64,000 bases of DNA from Brucella pseudogrignonensis (GCF_002252525.1 NZ_NNRM01000006.1:186001-250000); one strand, 5' to 3'; shown: positions 8,325 through 17,944, numbered from the stretch's first letter. Notes: generated from the sequence alone by a model not told the origin. Numbers and translations are program-made.

Positions 8325-9548
8325 ATGAAACTTATCGCTTCAGTGATGGCTGCCGCTTTACTGGCATCAACTGCAATTTCTCCCGCGCTCGCCTCTCCGG
8401 GCCCGGATGCCGCAACCAATGCGACCAATCTGCCTAAGCCGGAATGCGAGATCGATTACGGTCAGTGGATGGATAATCTGACCAAGGAAGCACGCGAAGC
8501 AGGCGTGGGTGAAAAGGGCATTGCCGAGCTACACAAGGCTATGCTTGAGCAAAAAGTTCTCGACCGCGACCGCAAACAGACGGTCTTCAACCTGACCTTC
8601 ACCGAATTCTCCAAGCGCTTGATTTCCGAAGCGCGCCTGAAGAACGGCCAGAGCAACCTCGTCAAATATGCCGATGTGTTCAAGAAGGTCGAAGACACTT
8701 ATGGCGTGCCGGGTCCGGTTCTTGCAGCCTTCTGGGGTCTTGAAACCGATTACGGCGCCATTCAGGGTGATTTCGATACGCTGAACGCGCTTGTGACGCT
8801 TTCCTACGACTGCCGCCGCCCAGAGCTCTTCCGTCCTCAGTTGATCGCCCTTCTCAAGCTTTTCGATACCGGTGTTGTCGATGCGGCAACTACAGGCGCA
8901 TGGGCTGGCGAAATCGGCATGATGCAGCTTCTGCCGAAGGATTATCTTGAGCGCGGCGTTGACGGCGACGGCGACGGCAAGGTCGATCTCAAGAACAGCG
9001 TGCCTGACGCGATGATGACGGCAGGCCGCATGATTTCCGAACTCGGCTGGAAACGCGGCGAGCCTTGGCTCGAAGAAGTACGCATCACCAAAGACCTGCC
9101 GTGGGAAGAATCCATCCGCACCAATCGCAAGCCGCATTCATGGTGGGCTGAACAGGGCGTTGTCGGCCTCAAGGGACCGCTTGGCCCTGATGATGGCGAT
9201 GCATCGCTGTTACTGCCACTGGGCCGCAAGGGACCAGCGTTCCTGTCTTATGCAAACTTCGATGTTTTCGTGGAGTGGAACAAGTCGATTGTTTACGCGA
9301 CCACGGCTGCTTATTTTGCCACCCGCCTTGCAGGTGCTCCAGCCTTCAATCCCGGCAACCCTGATCAGGGCTTGACGCAGGAACAGATGAAGGAACTGCA
9401 GACCAAGCTTCAGGCTCGTGGCTATGATATGGGCAAGATTGATGGTGTCTTCGGCGTATTGACCCGCGATGCAGTGCGCACCGAACAGCTGCGTCTTGGA
9501 ATGCCAGCTGATTCCTGGCCAACTCCAGAGCTGCTTGAAAAGCTCTGA
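8325..9548 (+). CDS. Lytic murein transglycosylase, MltB family, with peptidoglycan-binding domain
   Basis: A 407-residue secreted enzyme. A signal peptide of about 23 residues is followed by an SLT_2/MltB domain: VLAAFWGLETDYGAIQG holds the catalytic Glu, and WAGEIGMMQLLPKDYLERGVDGDGDGKVDL is the characteristic MltB segment with an Asp-rich loop. A PG_binding_1 domain occupies the last 65 residues (MKELQTKLQARGYDMGKIDGVFG). Unlike E. coli MltB there is no lipobox Cys after the signal, so it should be soluble in the periplasm. A strong terminator follows. Confidence 0.92.
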   Translation: MKLIASVMAAALLASTAISPALASPGPDAATNATNLPKPECEIDYGQWMDNLTKEAREAGVGEKGIAELHKAMLEQKVLDRDRKQTVFNLTFTEFSKRLISEARLKNGQSNLVKYADVFKKVEDTYGVPGPVLAAFWGLETDYGAIQGDFDTLNALVTLSYDCRRPELFRPQLIALLKLFDTGVVDAATTGAWAGEIGMMQLLPKDYLERGVDGDGDGKVDLKNSVPDAMMTAGRMISELGWKRGEPWLEEVRITKDLPWEESIRTNRKPHSWWAEQGVVGLKGPLGPDDGDASLLLPLGRKGPAFLSYANFDVFVEWNKSIVYATTAAYFATRLAGAPAFNPGNPDQGLTQEQMKELQTKLQARGYDMGKIDGVFGVLTRDAVRTEQLRLGMPADSWPTPELLEKL

Positions 9549-9562
9549 CTCTGAATAAATCC

Positions 9563-9589
9563 AAGGCGCGGATAACCCCGCGCCTTTTT
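9563..9589 (+). terminator. Rho-independent terminator after the MltB-type gene
   Basis: GGCGCGG and CCGCGCC arms with a short loop, followed by TTTTTA, 15 bp after the stop codon. Confidence 0.85.
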
Positions 9590-9596
9590 AGTTCTA

Positions 9597-9640
9597 GAGT
9601 ATTTCCAGCAAAAGCGGGAACCGCTCTATCGTTGCAAGTG
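9597..9640. repeat. Possible relic of the dispersed intergenic repeat
   Basis: The segment AGTATTTCCAGCAAAAG matches the left end of the copy near 28.9 kb (AGCATTTCCAGCAAAAG) with one change. The match decays afterwards within a GCGGGA/TCCCGC inverted repeat. Confidence 0.45.
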
Positions 9641-9648
9641 ATCCCGCC

Positions 9649-10584
9649 ATGCTCTCGACTCTGATCGTCGTCCTGCCCGTATTCGCCCTGATTTTCTCAG
9701 GCTGGCTTGCGTTCAAGCTGAAAATATTGGGCCCACATGCAATTGCGGAACTCAATCGCTTTGTCGTCTATCTCGCACTGCCGGCCCTGCTGTTCGACAT
9801 CATGGCCAACACCCATGGCAGCGATCTTTGGCAGCCGGGCTTTATCGCCGTGTTTCTGCTCAGCAGCGCCATCGCCTTTGCCCTGCCTTTTATTATCCGC
9901 CTGCGCGGCAAGCAGCCGCTCGCAGACAGCGCCATCGATGGCCTTAATGCAGCCTATCCCAATACGGGCTATATGGGCATTCCGCTTTCGATGATTGCAT
10001 TTGGTTCAGGCGTACTCGCTGCAACTACGATCACCATCATCATCACCGTTTGTGTGACCTTCGCTTTCGCCATTGTCCTGATCGAGATCGGCCTGCAAAC
10101 AGAGAAGAAGCCGCTGCATCTAGTGTGGAAGGTTACGCGTTCGCTGATCCGCAATCCGCTGCTCGTAGCACCATTCCTCGGAATGCTGGTGCCTTTAACT
10201 GGCTTTACCATTCCTGCACCTGCCGAAACTTTCCTGAAGATGTTGGGCGGCGCTGCCTCTCCTTGCGCGCTGGTTGCGCTTGGGCTTTTCCTTGCCCAGC
10301 CGCGCAAGATTGAGCGCGAAAGCGTCAATGCCATCGCTTTTCTGGTCTCGGTCAAGCTCATTGTCATGCCGTTCGCAACATGGCTGCTTGCAGTCTATGT
10401 GTTTAAGCTGCCGCCGCATCTGGCACAAAGCGCGACCCTGCTCGCAGCACTGCCCGCTGGCACCGGACCCTTCATGCTGGCCGAACATTACCGTCGTGAG
10501 GCAGCAATTACGTCGAATGTAATTCTCTATTCGACAACGATTTCGGTCGTGACTCTGTCCGTTTTTCTGGCGTTTATCAGCTGA
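9649..10584 (+). CDS. AEC family transporter (auxin efflux carrier-like permease)
   Basis: An inner-membrane permease of 311 residues with about ten hydrophobic segments in two five-helix halves joined by a basic loop near residue 150-170, as usual for the AEC (TC 2.A.69) family. Conserved-looking segments include VVYLALPALLFDIM in helix 2, LNAAYPNTGYMGIPL in helix 4 and SPCALVALGLFL in the second half. Bacterial members export or import malate, malonate or other small acids; the substrate cannot be told here. It stands alone after a terminator. The ribosome site is poor. Confidence 0.85.
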   Translation: MLSTLIVVLPVFALIFSGWLAFKLKILGPHAIAELNRFVVYLALPALLFDIMANTHGSDLWQPGFIAVFLLSSAIAFALPFIIRLRGKQPLADSAIDGLNAAYPNTGYMGIPLSMIAFGSGVLAATTITIIITVCVTFAFAIVLIEIGLQTEKKPLHLVWKVTRSLIRNPLLVAPFLGMLVPLTGFTIPAPAETFLKMLGGAASPCALVALGLFLAQPRKIERESVNAIAFLVSVKLIVMPFATWLLAVYVFKLPPHLAQSATLLAALPAGTGPFMLAEHYRREAAITSNVILYSTTISVVTLSVFLAFIS

Positions 10585-10829
10585 AACACCCCAAAAATTG
10601 TGTCAAAACCACCTCCAAAGTTGGCGGTTTCGTGGCATTTTCATGAAATGTGAACAAAATTTTACAGTTAAAAATTTCAATGACTTAGGTGGTAAACAGA
10701 AGGTTTTTTCCACGATCACCGCATATTGCAGCAAGAAATCTTCTTTTGTTTGAGACCTTTTGCGCTTAGATTCAGGTTCTCTACCAGCGCGCATTCGACT
10801 TTGTCGGATGCTTAGAAGGAGACAGACCA

Positions 10830-10916
10830 ATGGGACTTACGCGATCTTTGAATGTCCTCATGATCTGTGCAGCATTTGCATTTGTTGCCGCGTTGATAGC
10901 AGGCGTTATTCCCTGA
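10830..10916 (+). CDS. 28-residue single-helix membrane peptide
   Basis: A very short reading frame of 28 codons. The start is preceded by AGAAGGAGA 8-10 nt upstream, a strong ribosome site. After a polar MGLTRSLN head, the rest is one hydrophobic helix (about residues 9-27, rich in Ala, Val, Ile and Phe), ending Val-Ile-Pro. It sits in a 430-bp gap with AT-rich DNA upstream and a strong terminator downstream, so it can be an independent transcript. This is the layout of small membrane proteins that bind and tune larger complexes, but no partner is indicated and I recognise no family. Confidence 0.6.
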   Translation: MGLTRSLNVLMICAAFAFVAALIAGVIP

Positions 10917-10984
10917 TTGGGAACAGCCTAAGCCATTAGACGGCATCGGTTTTTGAGGATGAACCGATCCGTTTCACTTAAAAG

Positions 10985-11013
10985 AAAAGCCCGGTTTCAG
11001 ACCGGGCTTTTTT
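10985..11013. terminator. Bidirectional terminator between the small peptide gene and metF
   Basis: AAAGCCCGGT and ACCGGGCTTT arms with a 5-nt loop, followed by T-run on the plus strand and TTTCTTTT on the minus strand. It serves the peptide gene rightward and metF leftward. A second inverted repeat, ATCGGTT/AACCGAT, lies just before it at about 10945-10968. Confidence 0.8.
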
Positions 11014-11017
11014 CATT

Positions 11018-11929
11018 TCAGGCGACTTCTAACTGGGCTTCAGTTTTAGGCCGAATACCAATCATATGGCAGATCGCGTATGGAAGGTCAGCTCGGTTCA
11101 TCGTGTAGAAATGGAAGTCCTGCACGCCGCGTTCGATCAGATCCATGACCTGTTCGGCAGCAATGGCTGCTGCAACAAGCTGATGCGTCTGCGGGTCATT
11201 ATCCAGCCCGTCAAAGCGCTCTGCCAGCCATGCCGGGATATGCGTTGCTGAACGGGCGCAGAAATTGCGAACCTGCTTGAAATTGTGCACTGGCAGAACA
11301 CCTGGAACGATTGGGATATAGATGCCAGCACGGCGCACACGCTCGACATAACGCTCGTACAGATCGTTATCGAAGAAGAACTGCGTGATTGCGCGCGTTG
11401 CGCCATTATCGACCTTGCGCTTGAGCATATCGATATCGGTCGCAAAATCCGGGCTTTCCGGATGCTTTTCAGGATAGGCCGAAACAGAAATGTCGAAGTC
11501 AGCAAGCTTACGCAGACCACCGACGAGCTCAGCGCCATTCTGATAGCCGCCCGGCGTCGGAACATATTTCTCGCCGATACCGGCAGCCGGATCACCACGC
11601 AGCGCTACGAAGCGATTGACGCCAAGCGCTGCGAACTCCTGCGCCACGCGATCAACTTCCTCACTGGTCGCATCAACACAGGTGAGATGCGCAGCAGGCT
11701 GGACATCTGTTTCTTTCAGAATACGTGCAACCGTGCGTATTGTGCGCTCACGCGTAGAACCACCTGCGCCATAGGTCACGGAGACAAATTCCGGCTTGAG
11801 CGGCGCAAGCCGCGTTACCGTCTCCCACAGGCGCTGTTCCATTTCTTCCGACTTGGGCGGGAAGAATTCGAACGAAACCCGGGTGGTCTGGCCGATATCT
11901 GGTCGGCGGGAAAGACCATAGAAACCCAT
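11018..11929 (-). CDS. metF: Methylenetetrahydrofolate reductase
   Basis: Reduces 5,10-methylene-THF to 5-methyl-THF, the methyl donor for methionine synthesis, with FAD. The 303-residue protein has the usual bacterial MetF length. It begins with VSFEFFPPKS, then FVSVTYGAGGSTRERT, HLTCVDAT, FVALRGDP, ITQFFFDND, and a PIVPGVLPV segment, all family hallmarks. Its ATG overlaps the stop of the upstream ArsR/methyltransferase gene by one base (TGATG), so the two are coupled and presumably coregulated by the ArsR-type protein. An in-frame TTG one codon upstream is possible but less likely. Confidence 0.95.
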   Translation of the reverse strand: MGFYGLSRRPDIGQTTRVSFEFFPPKSEEMEQRLWETVTRLAPLKPEFVSVTYGAGGSTRERTIRTVARILKETDVQPAAHLTCVDATSEEVDRVAQEFAALGVNRFVALRGDPAAGIGEKYVPTPGGYQNGAELVGGLRKLADFDISVSAYPEKHPESPDFATDIDMLKRKVDNGATRAITQFFFDNDLYERYVERVRRAGIYIPIVPGVLPVHNFKQVRNFCARSATHIPAWLAERFDGLDNDPQTHQLVAAAIAAEQVMDLIERGVQDFHFYTMNRADLPYAICHMIGIRPKTEAQLEVA

Positions 11930-12939
11930 CAAACTGTCTCCGTCATGCTTTCATTGCGCGAAGCCGGATCAGCAATCAGCACACGCGGATCACGGGCAAG
12001 CCAGAGCTTTACCGTCAATCCGTCATCGCCATTGGCAACCTTCGGCCCCAATTCAGTCGTTGTGTCGGGCTCAAGCCCTGTTTCCTTCAGCCAGCCAAGC
12101 ATCTGCTCATCGCTGAAGCCAAGCCTCAAATGCGCGTGTTCTTCGCGCAGAAACTCAAGCTTATGCGGTGCAAAATCGACAATCAGCAATCTGCCGCCGG
12201 GGCGCAGCGCACGCGTTGCCTCGCGAATAGCAGCCTGCGGATCATCAAGAAAATGCAGAACCTGATGGATGGTTACGAGATCGAAATTCTCACGTTCGAC
12301 GGGCAGTGCATAAACATCGCCCTGCCGCACTTGCGCATTGCTCACCGTTGCAAGGTCAAGATTGGCACGCGCCACGGCAAGCATGTCGCGATTGATATCA
12401 ATGCCAAGGCCGCGAGAATAAAGCGGTGAAAACAGTTCCAGCAACCGACCGGTGCCCGTACCAACATCAAGCATCGCCTGAAATGGCTTATCACCCACAA
12501 TGGTCTTGAGCGCCGCTTCCACGGCATTCTCAGACACATGAAGCTTGCGAATTTCGTCCCAGCTTCCGGCATTCGCACTGAAATAGGCCGCAGCCTTTTC
12601 CTGACGATTGGATTTGACCTGTGAGAGCCGCTCCAGATCACGCTCAATCAGCGCATCCGTCGCATCGAGCCGGATGAGAAGATTGCGTGCAACCTCACCG
12701 CAGAGCGCATTATCGGAAAGCCGGAAATAGGCCCAGGCGCCTTCCTGATAACGGTCGATCAGATCAGCTTCACCGAGCAGCTTGAGATGGCGCGACACGC
12801 GCGGCTGCGACTGACCAAGAATTGTGGTCAGGTCAGATACCGTCAAATCGCCCTTGGAAAGAAGCGCAAGGATGCGTAAGCGGCTTGGCTCGGCCACCGC
12901 TTTTAAAACATCCACCATCTGATCGAGCTGCAAACGCAA
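11929..12939 (-). CDS. ArsR-family regulator fused to a SAM-dependent methyltransferase
   Basis: A 336-residue two-domain protein. Residues 1-85 form an ArsR-type winged helix (LKAVAEPSRLRILALLSKGDLTVSDL, then SQPRVSRHLKLL as recognition helix). No ArsR metal-binding Cys pair (CxC) is seen, so it is unlikely to sense metal that way. From about residue 125 a class I methyltransferase domain follows: MLDVGTGTGRLLEL, LGIDINRDML and LRPGGRLLIVDFAP. The TTG start is chosen because GGAGG lies 7 nt upstream; longer forms lack a site and add non-homologous residues. The operon with metF suggests it senses SAM or SAH and adjusts methionine supply (inference). Confidence 0.88.
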   Translation of the reverse strand: MRLQLDQMVDVLKAVAEPSRLRILALLSKGDLTVSDLTTILGQSQPRVSRHLKLLGEADLIDRYQEGAWAYFRLSDNALCGEVARNLLIRLDATDALIERDLERLSQVKSNRQEKAAAYFSANAGSWDEIRKLHVSENAVEAALKTIVGDKPFQAMLDVGTGTGRLLELFSPLYSRGLGIDINRDMLAVARANLDLATVSNAQVRQGDVYALPVERENFDLVTIHQVLHFLDDPQAAIREATRALRPGGRLLIVDFAPHKLEFLREEHAHLRLGFSDEQMLGWLKETGLEPDTTTELGPKVANGDDGLTVKLWLARDPRVLIADPASRNESMTETV

Positions 12940-12959
12940 TCCGCAACCTCCACGCTCTA

Positions 12960-12979
12960 AAACATATAAAGATATGTTT
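12960..12979 (-). promoter_or_regulatory. Palindromic operator in front of the ArsR/methyltransferase-metF operon
   Basis: A perfect 8-bp inverted repeat, AAACATAT and ATATGTTT with a 4-bp AAAG centre, ends 21 bp upstream of the TTG start. Imperfect ATA-rich palindromes in this position are the usual binding sites of ArsR-type autoregulators. Confidence 0.6.
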
Positions 12980-13124
12980 ATGTGAATTGCGATAATGACG
13001 CAAGCAGTTTTCGCAAACCCATACACAGCAAAACTGTCACCCGGTTCGGGTAGCCGTTTGAGCAGAATGGTAGCTGGGTTATGATTATATCGAATCTTGC
13101 TGCAGGCAGGAAAGGAAGACCGCC

Positions 13125-13448
13125 ATGGGTGCAAGCTCTGTACGACAGAAGGCAATTGCAAAATCGCTCACGCTTTTGCTTCCCGCGGTTCCTTATTCAG
13201 ACTCAGAGCCAATCCGAGCCGCAGCGCTTGCGCCTCATATGAAGACACTCCCGCCCTCAGTGGCCGTCTGGCTTGCAACGGTCGCGCATGTTCGCCACGC
13301 GCATACCGACTACGACACTCTGCGCGATGACGGATATGACAAGGATTCAGCGCGTTTCTTTGTGCTGGATGACATCAACAAAAAGCTAACCGAATGGCGC
13401 GCCACGCGTCTCGTCACCGCTGATGATGATGAGAAGGTAGAAATGTAA
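13125..13448 (+). CDS. DUF2293 domain protein
   Basis: A 107-residue soluble protein of the DUF2293 family, recognised by the central block VRHAHTDYDTLRDDGYDKDSARFFVLDDIN, which is its signature. The N-terminal half carries the PLLP..I..AAL..H segment also typical of the family. The role is unknown. GGAAGGAAG lies 7-13 nt before the ATG. It is transcribed away from the ArsR/metF operon, with 185 bp between start codons, and ends at a GC-rich hairpin shared with the convergent MFS gene. Confidence 0.8.
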   Translation: MGASSVRQKAIAKSLTLLLPAVPYSDSEPIRAAALAPHMKTLPPSVAVWLATVAHVRHAHTDYDTLRDDGYDKDSARFFVLDDINKKLTEWRATRLVTADDDEKVEM

Positions 13449-13469
13449 ACGCCGCCCAAAGGCGGCGTC
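13449..13469. terminator. Hairpin between DUF2293 gene and MFS gene
   Basis: ACGCCGCC and GGCGGCGT arms with a CAAA/AAAG loop. It lacks a strong T-run, so termination efficiency is uncertain. Confidence 0.5.
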
Positions 13470-13484
13470 TAACAAGTTCAAGTA

Positions 13485-14822
13485 TCAGTGGGTTCCGTGA
13501 CCCTGCAAATAACCGTGTTTGCGCGGATCAGGCATGACCAGACCGACGATGAACACGATCACCATCATGATGGTTACATACCAGAAGAACCCGCTTTCAA
13601 AGCCGGCCTTCTTGAACCATAGCGCCACATATTCGGCGGTACCGCCGAAGATTGCATTGGCAATGGCATAGGAAAAGCCAACACCCAAAGCACGCACTTC
13701 AGCCGGAAACAGTTCCGATTTCACGATACCGCCAATCGACGTGTACATGCTCACAATTGCCGAAGCGATGGCGATATAGACAAATGCCATTGTCGGGCTT
13801 TGCACAGAGCCAAGCACTGTGAGCAAAGGAATAGTCGTCAACACCGATACGCCGCCAAAGGCGATCATCATCGGTTTGCGACCAACCTTGTCGGAGATAT
13901 AGCCAAACAGCGGCTGCATGAGCATGAATGCAAACAGCGCGACCGTCATAACCTCGCTGGCCGTTTCCTTGTCCATACCGGCGGTATTGACCAGATATTT
14001 CTGCATATAGGTCGTGAAAGTATAGAAGGTCAGCGAACCGCCAGCCGTGAAGCCCACAACGACCAGGAATGCCTTGCGGTGATGCTTCCAGATCGTCGCA
14101 AAACTACCTGCAGCCTTGCTGTTACGTGACTCTTCGGTTGAAGTCTCGTGCAGTGTACGGCGCAGATAAAGCGCAACGATTGCAGCCAGACCGCCAATGG
14201 CAAACGGAATGCGCCAGCCCCATTCATGCAGCTGTTCCGACGTCAGGAAGAACTGCAGAATTACCAGCACCAGAACAGCAAGAAGCTGACCGCCAATCAG
14301 CGTCACATACTGGAACGACGAGAAGAAACCGCGACGCCCGGCAAGAGCCACTTCACTCATGTAAGTGGCAGTGGTGCCATATTCTCCGCCAACCGACAGG
14401 CCCTGCAACAGTCGCACCAGCAAAAGAAGAAGCGGTGCCCAAAGGCCGATGGACTCATAAGTCGGAAGGATAGCGATAGCAAAAGAACCAAGACACATCA
14501 TGCTGACCGAAATCAGCATAGAAGTACGGCGACCGAGCCTGTCAGCGAGCCGACCAAACAGCCAACCGCCAATCGGGCGCATAAGAAAACCGGCTGCGAA
14601 AATAGCCGCTGCGTTCAGCAGCTGACTGGTCTGATCTTCAGCCGGGAAAAACTGTGATGCGAAGTAAAGTGCGCCAAAAGAATAGACATAAAAGTCGTAC
14701 CATTCGACCAGATTGCCGGAGGCGCTCGCAACGATCGCATAAATCCGGCGGCGCGTATCGTGAGCGTCGTGTTTCTCTTCGATCTCACCATTGGCATCGC
14801 TGTGCATTTCTGCATTGCTCAT
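13485..14822 (-). CDS. MFS transporter, metabolite:H+ symporter type (alpha-ketoglutarate/dicarboxylate-like)
   Basis: An inner-membrane symporter of 445 residues with twelve predicted helices. It belongs to the MHS subfamily (KgtP, ShiA, ProP): [13 protein letters not shown] in helix 1, [20 protein letters not shown] in the 2-3 loop (the MFS signature), [13 protein letters not shown] in helix 4 and [12 protein letters not shown] in the 8-9 loop. The similarity pattern is closest to alpha-ketoglutarate permease, but shikimate or another carboxylate cannot be excluded. The N-terminal 25 residues are unusually rich in Asp, Glu and His. Single gene, leftward. Confidence 0.88.
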   Translation of the reverse strand: MSNAEMHSDANGEIEEKHDAHDTRRRIYAIVASASGNLVEWYDFYVYSFGALYFASQFFPAEDQTSQLLNAAAIFAAGFLMRPIGGWLFGRLADRLGRRTSMLISVSMMCLGSFAIAILPTYESIGLWAPLLLLLVRLLQGLSVGGEYGTTATYMSEVALAGRRGFFSSFQYVTLIGGQLLAVLVLVILQFFLTSEQLHEWGWRIPFAIGGLAAIVALYLRRTLHETSTEESRNSKAAGSFATIWKHHRKAFLVVVGFTAGGSLTFYTFTTYMQKYLVNTAGMDKETASEVMTVALFAFMLMQPLFGYISDKVGRKPMMIAFGGVSVLTTIPLLTVLGSVQSPTMAFVYIAIASAIVSMYTSIGGIVKSELFPAEVRALGVGFSYAIANAIFGGTAEYVALWFKKAGFESGFFWYVTIMMVIVFIVGLVMPDPRKHGYLQGHGTH

Positions 14823-15204
14823 TCTGAAACTCCCGATAGCAGCCGAAAACGGGGAAACGACTGCATGATCACTTGCCTTGCTTGGGAGAGAGCAAAACCA
14901 GTAATCGTTGATCTCTAAATCAATATATTCGGCAGGTCGGTCGGGCCTCAGATTTCAGTCTGCAAGTCTGCATGGTTCGACCAAAAGCCGCACAGTCTCT
15001 GAAGCTAACCTTGACGCAACATCTTTGAAAAAGAGATGTCACCACTCCCAATCAAGCGATCCCAGCGGGCATCAAAAATTGTTTGGAATTACCTCCGATA
15101 CCGCAAAATCATAGGAGCAATATCGTTTGTATGCAATCTATTATCATACACTACTATTGGATTAGAAACTCTTCAGCAGGAGCATAAGTATTTGAAGTTT
15201 AAAT
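14823..15204. other. Intergenic DNA between MFS gene and tam
   Basis: No gene found. The left part should contain the MFS promoter. It contains a CTTGACGCAAC segment near 15010 that resembles a -35 element, but no clear -10 partner. The right part is AT-rich and ends at the inverted repeat listed separately. Confidence 0.45.
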
Positions 15205-15241
15205 ATTTTACCGGATAAGCGATTTGCAGACCCGGTAAAAT
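15205..15241. repeat. Perfect 10-bp inverted repeat in the tam downstream region
   Basis: ATTTTACCGG (15205-15214) and CCGGTAAAAT (15232-15241) enclose a 17-bp loop. Neither side has a clean T-run, so it may be a weak terminator for tam, which ends 56 bp away, or a protein site. Confidence 0.5.
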
Positions 15242-15296
15242 CTTTGTGAAAGATGGTCTCCGCAACAGACGAGAGAAGACTCGCTAAAGCGTTCTC

Positions 15297-16061
15297 TTAT
15301 TTTCTGGCAACGATGAAAATTCGTGGGAAGCGCAGCAGCACACGACCATCATTCAGCGTTGGATAGAATTCCAGAAGACGCGATTTGTATGCTTTCAAAA
15401 ATTCGCGCTGTTCATCATCATCCAATGGATCAAGGAAGGGACGCAGACCGGTGGATTTCACCCACTCAATGATAGCGTCCACATCAGCCAGCTGATGATT
15501 GTAAACCACATGCCAGATATCAACACGGGAAGCATGATCAATCAACGCATTGTAATAGTCGGCGACAGGCGGCAGAGGCCCCCTTCCCTTATTGCCAATC
15601 TTCGCGGCGAAGGGCTCGGACCTGGCAACTTCACGCATCAATACGTGGGTTGGCTCTGCCATATTATCCGGCATTTGCACCGCGAGATAAGCGCCGGTCC
15701 GGAGCTGCGACAAAAGCCTTTGCATCTGCTCTTTATGATCAGGAATCCACTGAAAAACCGCATTGGAAAACAGCACATCCGTCTCAACGTCAGGCTCAAA
15801 CTTCGTCAGATCACCCAGAGAAAAATCAACCTGTGGCAAGCGCTGCTTGGCTTTCGCGATCATATCCGGCGATGTGTCGAAACCCGAGACTTTTGCATTC
15901 GGCCAACGTTTGACGAGAAGCTCGGTGGAGTTTCCTGGACCGCAACCGATATCGACCACCTTGCGCGGACTATCGATCATAATCTGCGCCAGAAGATCAG
16001 CCGCCGGGCGGCTACGTTCATCTTCAAACTTCAGATATTGCTTTGCGGACCAGTCTTTCAT
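15297..16061 (-). CDS. tam: Trans-aconitate 2-methyltransferase
   Basis: Methylates trans-aconitate, a by-product that inhibits aconitase, using SAM. The 254-residue protein is of the expected length with [27 protein letters not shown] at the start, motif [27 protein letters not shown] and the [12 protein letters not shown] segment typical of Tam. [23 protein letters not shown] block near residue 200 is also diagnostic. GAGGAG lies 6 nt before the ATG. It is preceded by the ettA terminator, so it has its own promoter within a short gap. Confidence 0.93.
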   Translation of the reverse strand: MKDWSAKQYLKFEDERSRPAADLLAQIMIDSPRKVVDIGCGPGNSTELLVKRWPNAKVSGFDTSPDMIAKAKQRLPQVDFSLGDLTKFEPDVETDVLFSNAVFQWIPDHKEQMQRLLSQLRTGAYLAVQMPDNMAEPTHVLMREVARSEPFAAKIGNKGRGPLPPVADYYNALIDHASRVDIWHVVYNHQLADVDAIIEWVKSTGLRPFLDPLDDDEQREFLKAYKSRLLEFYPTLNDGRVLLRFPRIFIVARK

Positions 16062-16113
16062 TTTCCACTCCTCATTACACCCTCACAATTCGTGAGAGTT
16101 AAGCACATGCGAT

Positions 16114-16147
16114 CAAACAAAAAGGCCGGTGCGATGCACCGGCCTTT
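16114..16147 (-). terminator. Rho-independent terminator of ettA
   Basis: GGCCGGTGC and GCACCGGCC arms with a 3-nt loop, followed on the minus strand by TTTTTGTTT. It begins 6 bp after the ettA stop codon. Confidence 0.85.
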
Positions 16148-16153
16148 GATTTC

Positions 16154-17803
16154 TTAGCGCGTCAGCGGCTTGTAGGTTACCCGCTTCGGATTGACGCTTT
16201 CAGGTCCAAGACGGCGGACCTTGTCAGCTTCGTAATCCTCGAAGTTGCCTTCGAACCATTCAACATGGCTATCGCCTTCAAAAGCGAGGATGTGCGTTGC
16301 CAGACGATCGAGGAACATACGATCGTGGGAGATGATAACAGCGCAGCCAGCATACTTTTCAAGCGCATCTTCGAGCGCTGCCAGCGTTTCCGTATCAAGA
16401 TCGTTGGTCGGTTCGTCGAGGAGCAGAACGTTGCCGCCTGCCTGCAGCATCTTGGCAAGATGCACGCGGTTACGCTGACCACCGGAGAGATTGCCAACCT
16501 TGGCCTGCTGATCGCCGCCCTTGAAGTTGAACGCACCGCAATAAGCGCGGGAGTTCATTTCAAACTTGCCAAGCTTGATGATGTCGTTGCCGCCGGAAAT
16601 TTCTTCCCAGACGTTCTTGTTTGGGTCGAGGTGATCGCGGCTCTGATCGACGTAACCAAGATGAACCGTATCGCCGATGCGGATCGAACCGGAATCCGGC
16701 TTTTCCTGACCCGTAATCATCTTGAAGAGCGTCGACTTACCGGCACCGTTTGGACCGATAACACCAACGATACCGCCCGGAGGCAGCTTGAAGGTAAGGT
16801 TTTCAATCAGCATACGGTCGCCAAACGATTTGGTCAGACCTTCTGCTTCAATAACCACCTGACCAAGACGCTCACCAGCCGGGATCAGAATCTGGGCATC
16901 ACCCGGACGCTGATTATTGGCAGCTTCGACCAGCTGGTCATAGGCCTTGATACGTGCCTTCGATTTGGACTGACGCGCTTTCGGGCTCGCAGCAATCCAC
17001 TGGCGTTCACGCTCAAGTGCCTTCTGGCGGGAATCGTCTTCACGACCTTCCTGAATCATGCGCTTGGACTTGGCTTCCAGATAGGCAGAATAGTTGCCTT
17101 CATAAGGAATGCCGCGACCGCGATCGAGTTCGAGAATCCAGCCGGTGACATTGTCGAGGAAGTAGCGATCGTGCGTGATGAGCAGGACAGCGCCTTCATA
17201 CTCACGCAGGTGCTTTTCCAGCCAGGCGGTGGTTTCAGCGTCAAGGTGGTTGGTCGGTTCGTCGAGCAGCAGCAGATCAGGCTTCGAAAGAAGCAGCTTG
17301 CAAAGTGCCACGCGACGACGCTCACCACCCGAAAGCTTGGTGACATCAGCATCAGCAGGCGGGCAGCGCAGAGCTTCCATCGCCATTTCAACCTGACTGT
17401 CCAGATCCCAGAGGTTCTGGCTGTCGATAACGTCCTGAAGAGCCGCACCTTCGTCTGCGGTTTCATCAGAATAATTCATCATCAGCTCATTATAACGGTC
17501 GAGAATGGCCGTTTTGTCAGCCACACCTTCCATCACATTGCCGAGTACAGTCTTTTCAGGATCAAGATGCGGTTCCTGAGCAAGATAGCCACAAGTCGCA
17601 CCTTCAGCGAGCCAGGCCTCGCCGGTATAATCCTTGTCCATACCGGCCATGATCTTGAGGATCGTCGACTTACCGGCGCCGTTTGGACCAAGAATACCGA
17701 TCTTCGCATCTGGATAGAATGACAGGTGAAGGTTTTCGATAACCTTCTTAGCGCCGTAGGCCTTATTCAGCCCGGACATATGATAGATGAATTGGCGTGC
17801 CAT
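16154..17803 (-). CDS. ettA: EttA: energy-dependent translational throttle ABC-F ATPase
   Basis: A ribosome-associated ABC-F protein of 549 residues that gates entry into elongation according to ATP/ADP ratio. It contains two complete ATPase domains. The first has [20 protein letters not shown] and [14 protein letters not shown]; the second has [28 protein letters not shown] and [14 protein letters not shown]. Between them lies the arm and P-site tRNA-interaction linker ([21 protein letters not shown]), diagnostic for EttA. I place the start at MARQFIYHM; six extra in-frame codons upstream do not match the family. Its leader may hold a structured element. Confidence 0.95.
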   Translation of the reverse strand: MARQFIYHMSGLNKAYGAKKVIENLHLSFYPDAKIGILGPNGAGKSTILKIMAGMDKDYTGEAWLAEGATCGYLAQEPHLDPEKTVLGNVMEGVADKTAILDRYNELMMNYSDETADEGAALQDVIDSQNLWDLDSQVEMAMEALRCPPADADVTKLSGGERRRVALCKLLLSKPDLLLLDEPTNHLDAETTAWLEKHLREYEGAVLLITHDRYFLDNVTGWILELDRGRGIPYEGNYSAYLEAKSKRMIQEGREDDSRQKALERERQWIAASPKARQSKSKARIKAYDQLVEAANNQRPGDAQILIPAGERLGQVVIEAEGLTKSFGDRMLIENLTFKLPPGGIVGVIGPNGAGKSTLFKMITGQEKPDSGSIRIGDTVHLGYVDQSRDHLDPNKNVWEEISGGNDIIKLGKFEMNSRAYCGAFNFKGGDQQAKVGNLSGGQRNRVHLAKMLQAGGNVLLLDEPTNDLDTETLAALEDALEKYAGCAVIISHDRMFLDRLATHILAFEGDSHVEWFEGNFEDYEADKVRRLGPESVNPKRVTYKPLTR

Positions 17804-17944
17804 AAAGCGCGTCGTCTCCACGAGTTAGAGAGCGTGTACGACTATTCGGTCGAACCGCAGATAAAATTCTGAAGGCTATGTAGGCGAAATAGAGCGCGGA
17901 AGCAAATATCATCGCGCAAAGTCCAAATGGAAATATGCCTTGAT

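Noticed and set aside
16265-17722. 485-codon open frame antisense to ettA; similar long antisense frames in rpoD, carB and the aminotransferase gene
   Set aside because: They are exact antisense shadows caused by codon bias in strongly conserved genes; none has a recognisable domain.
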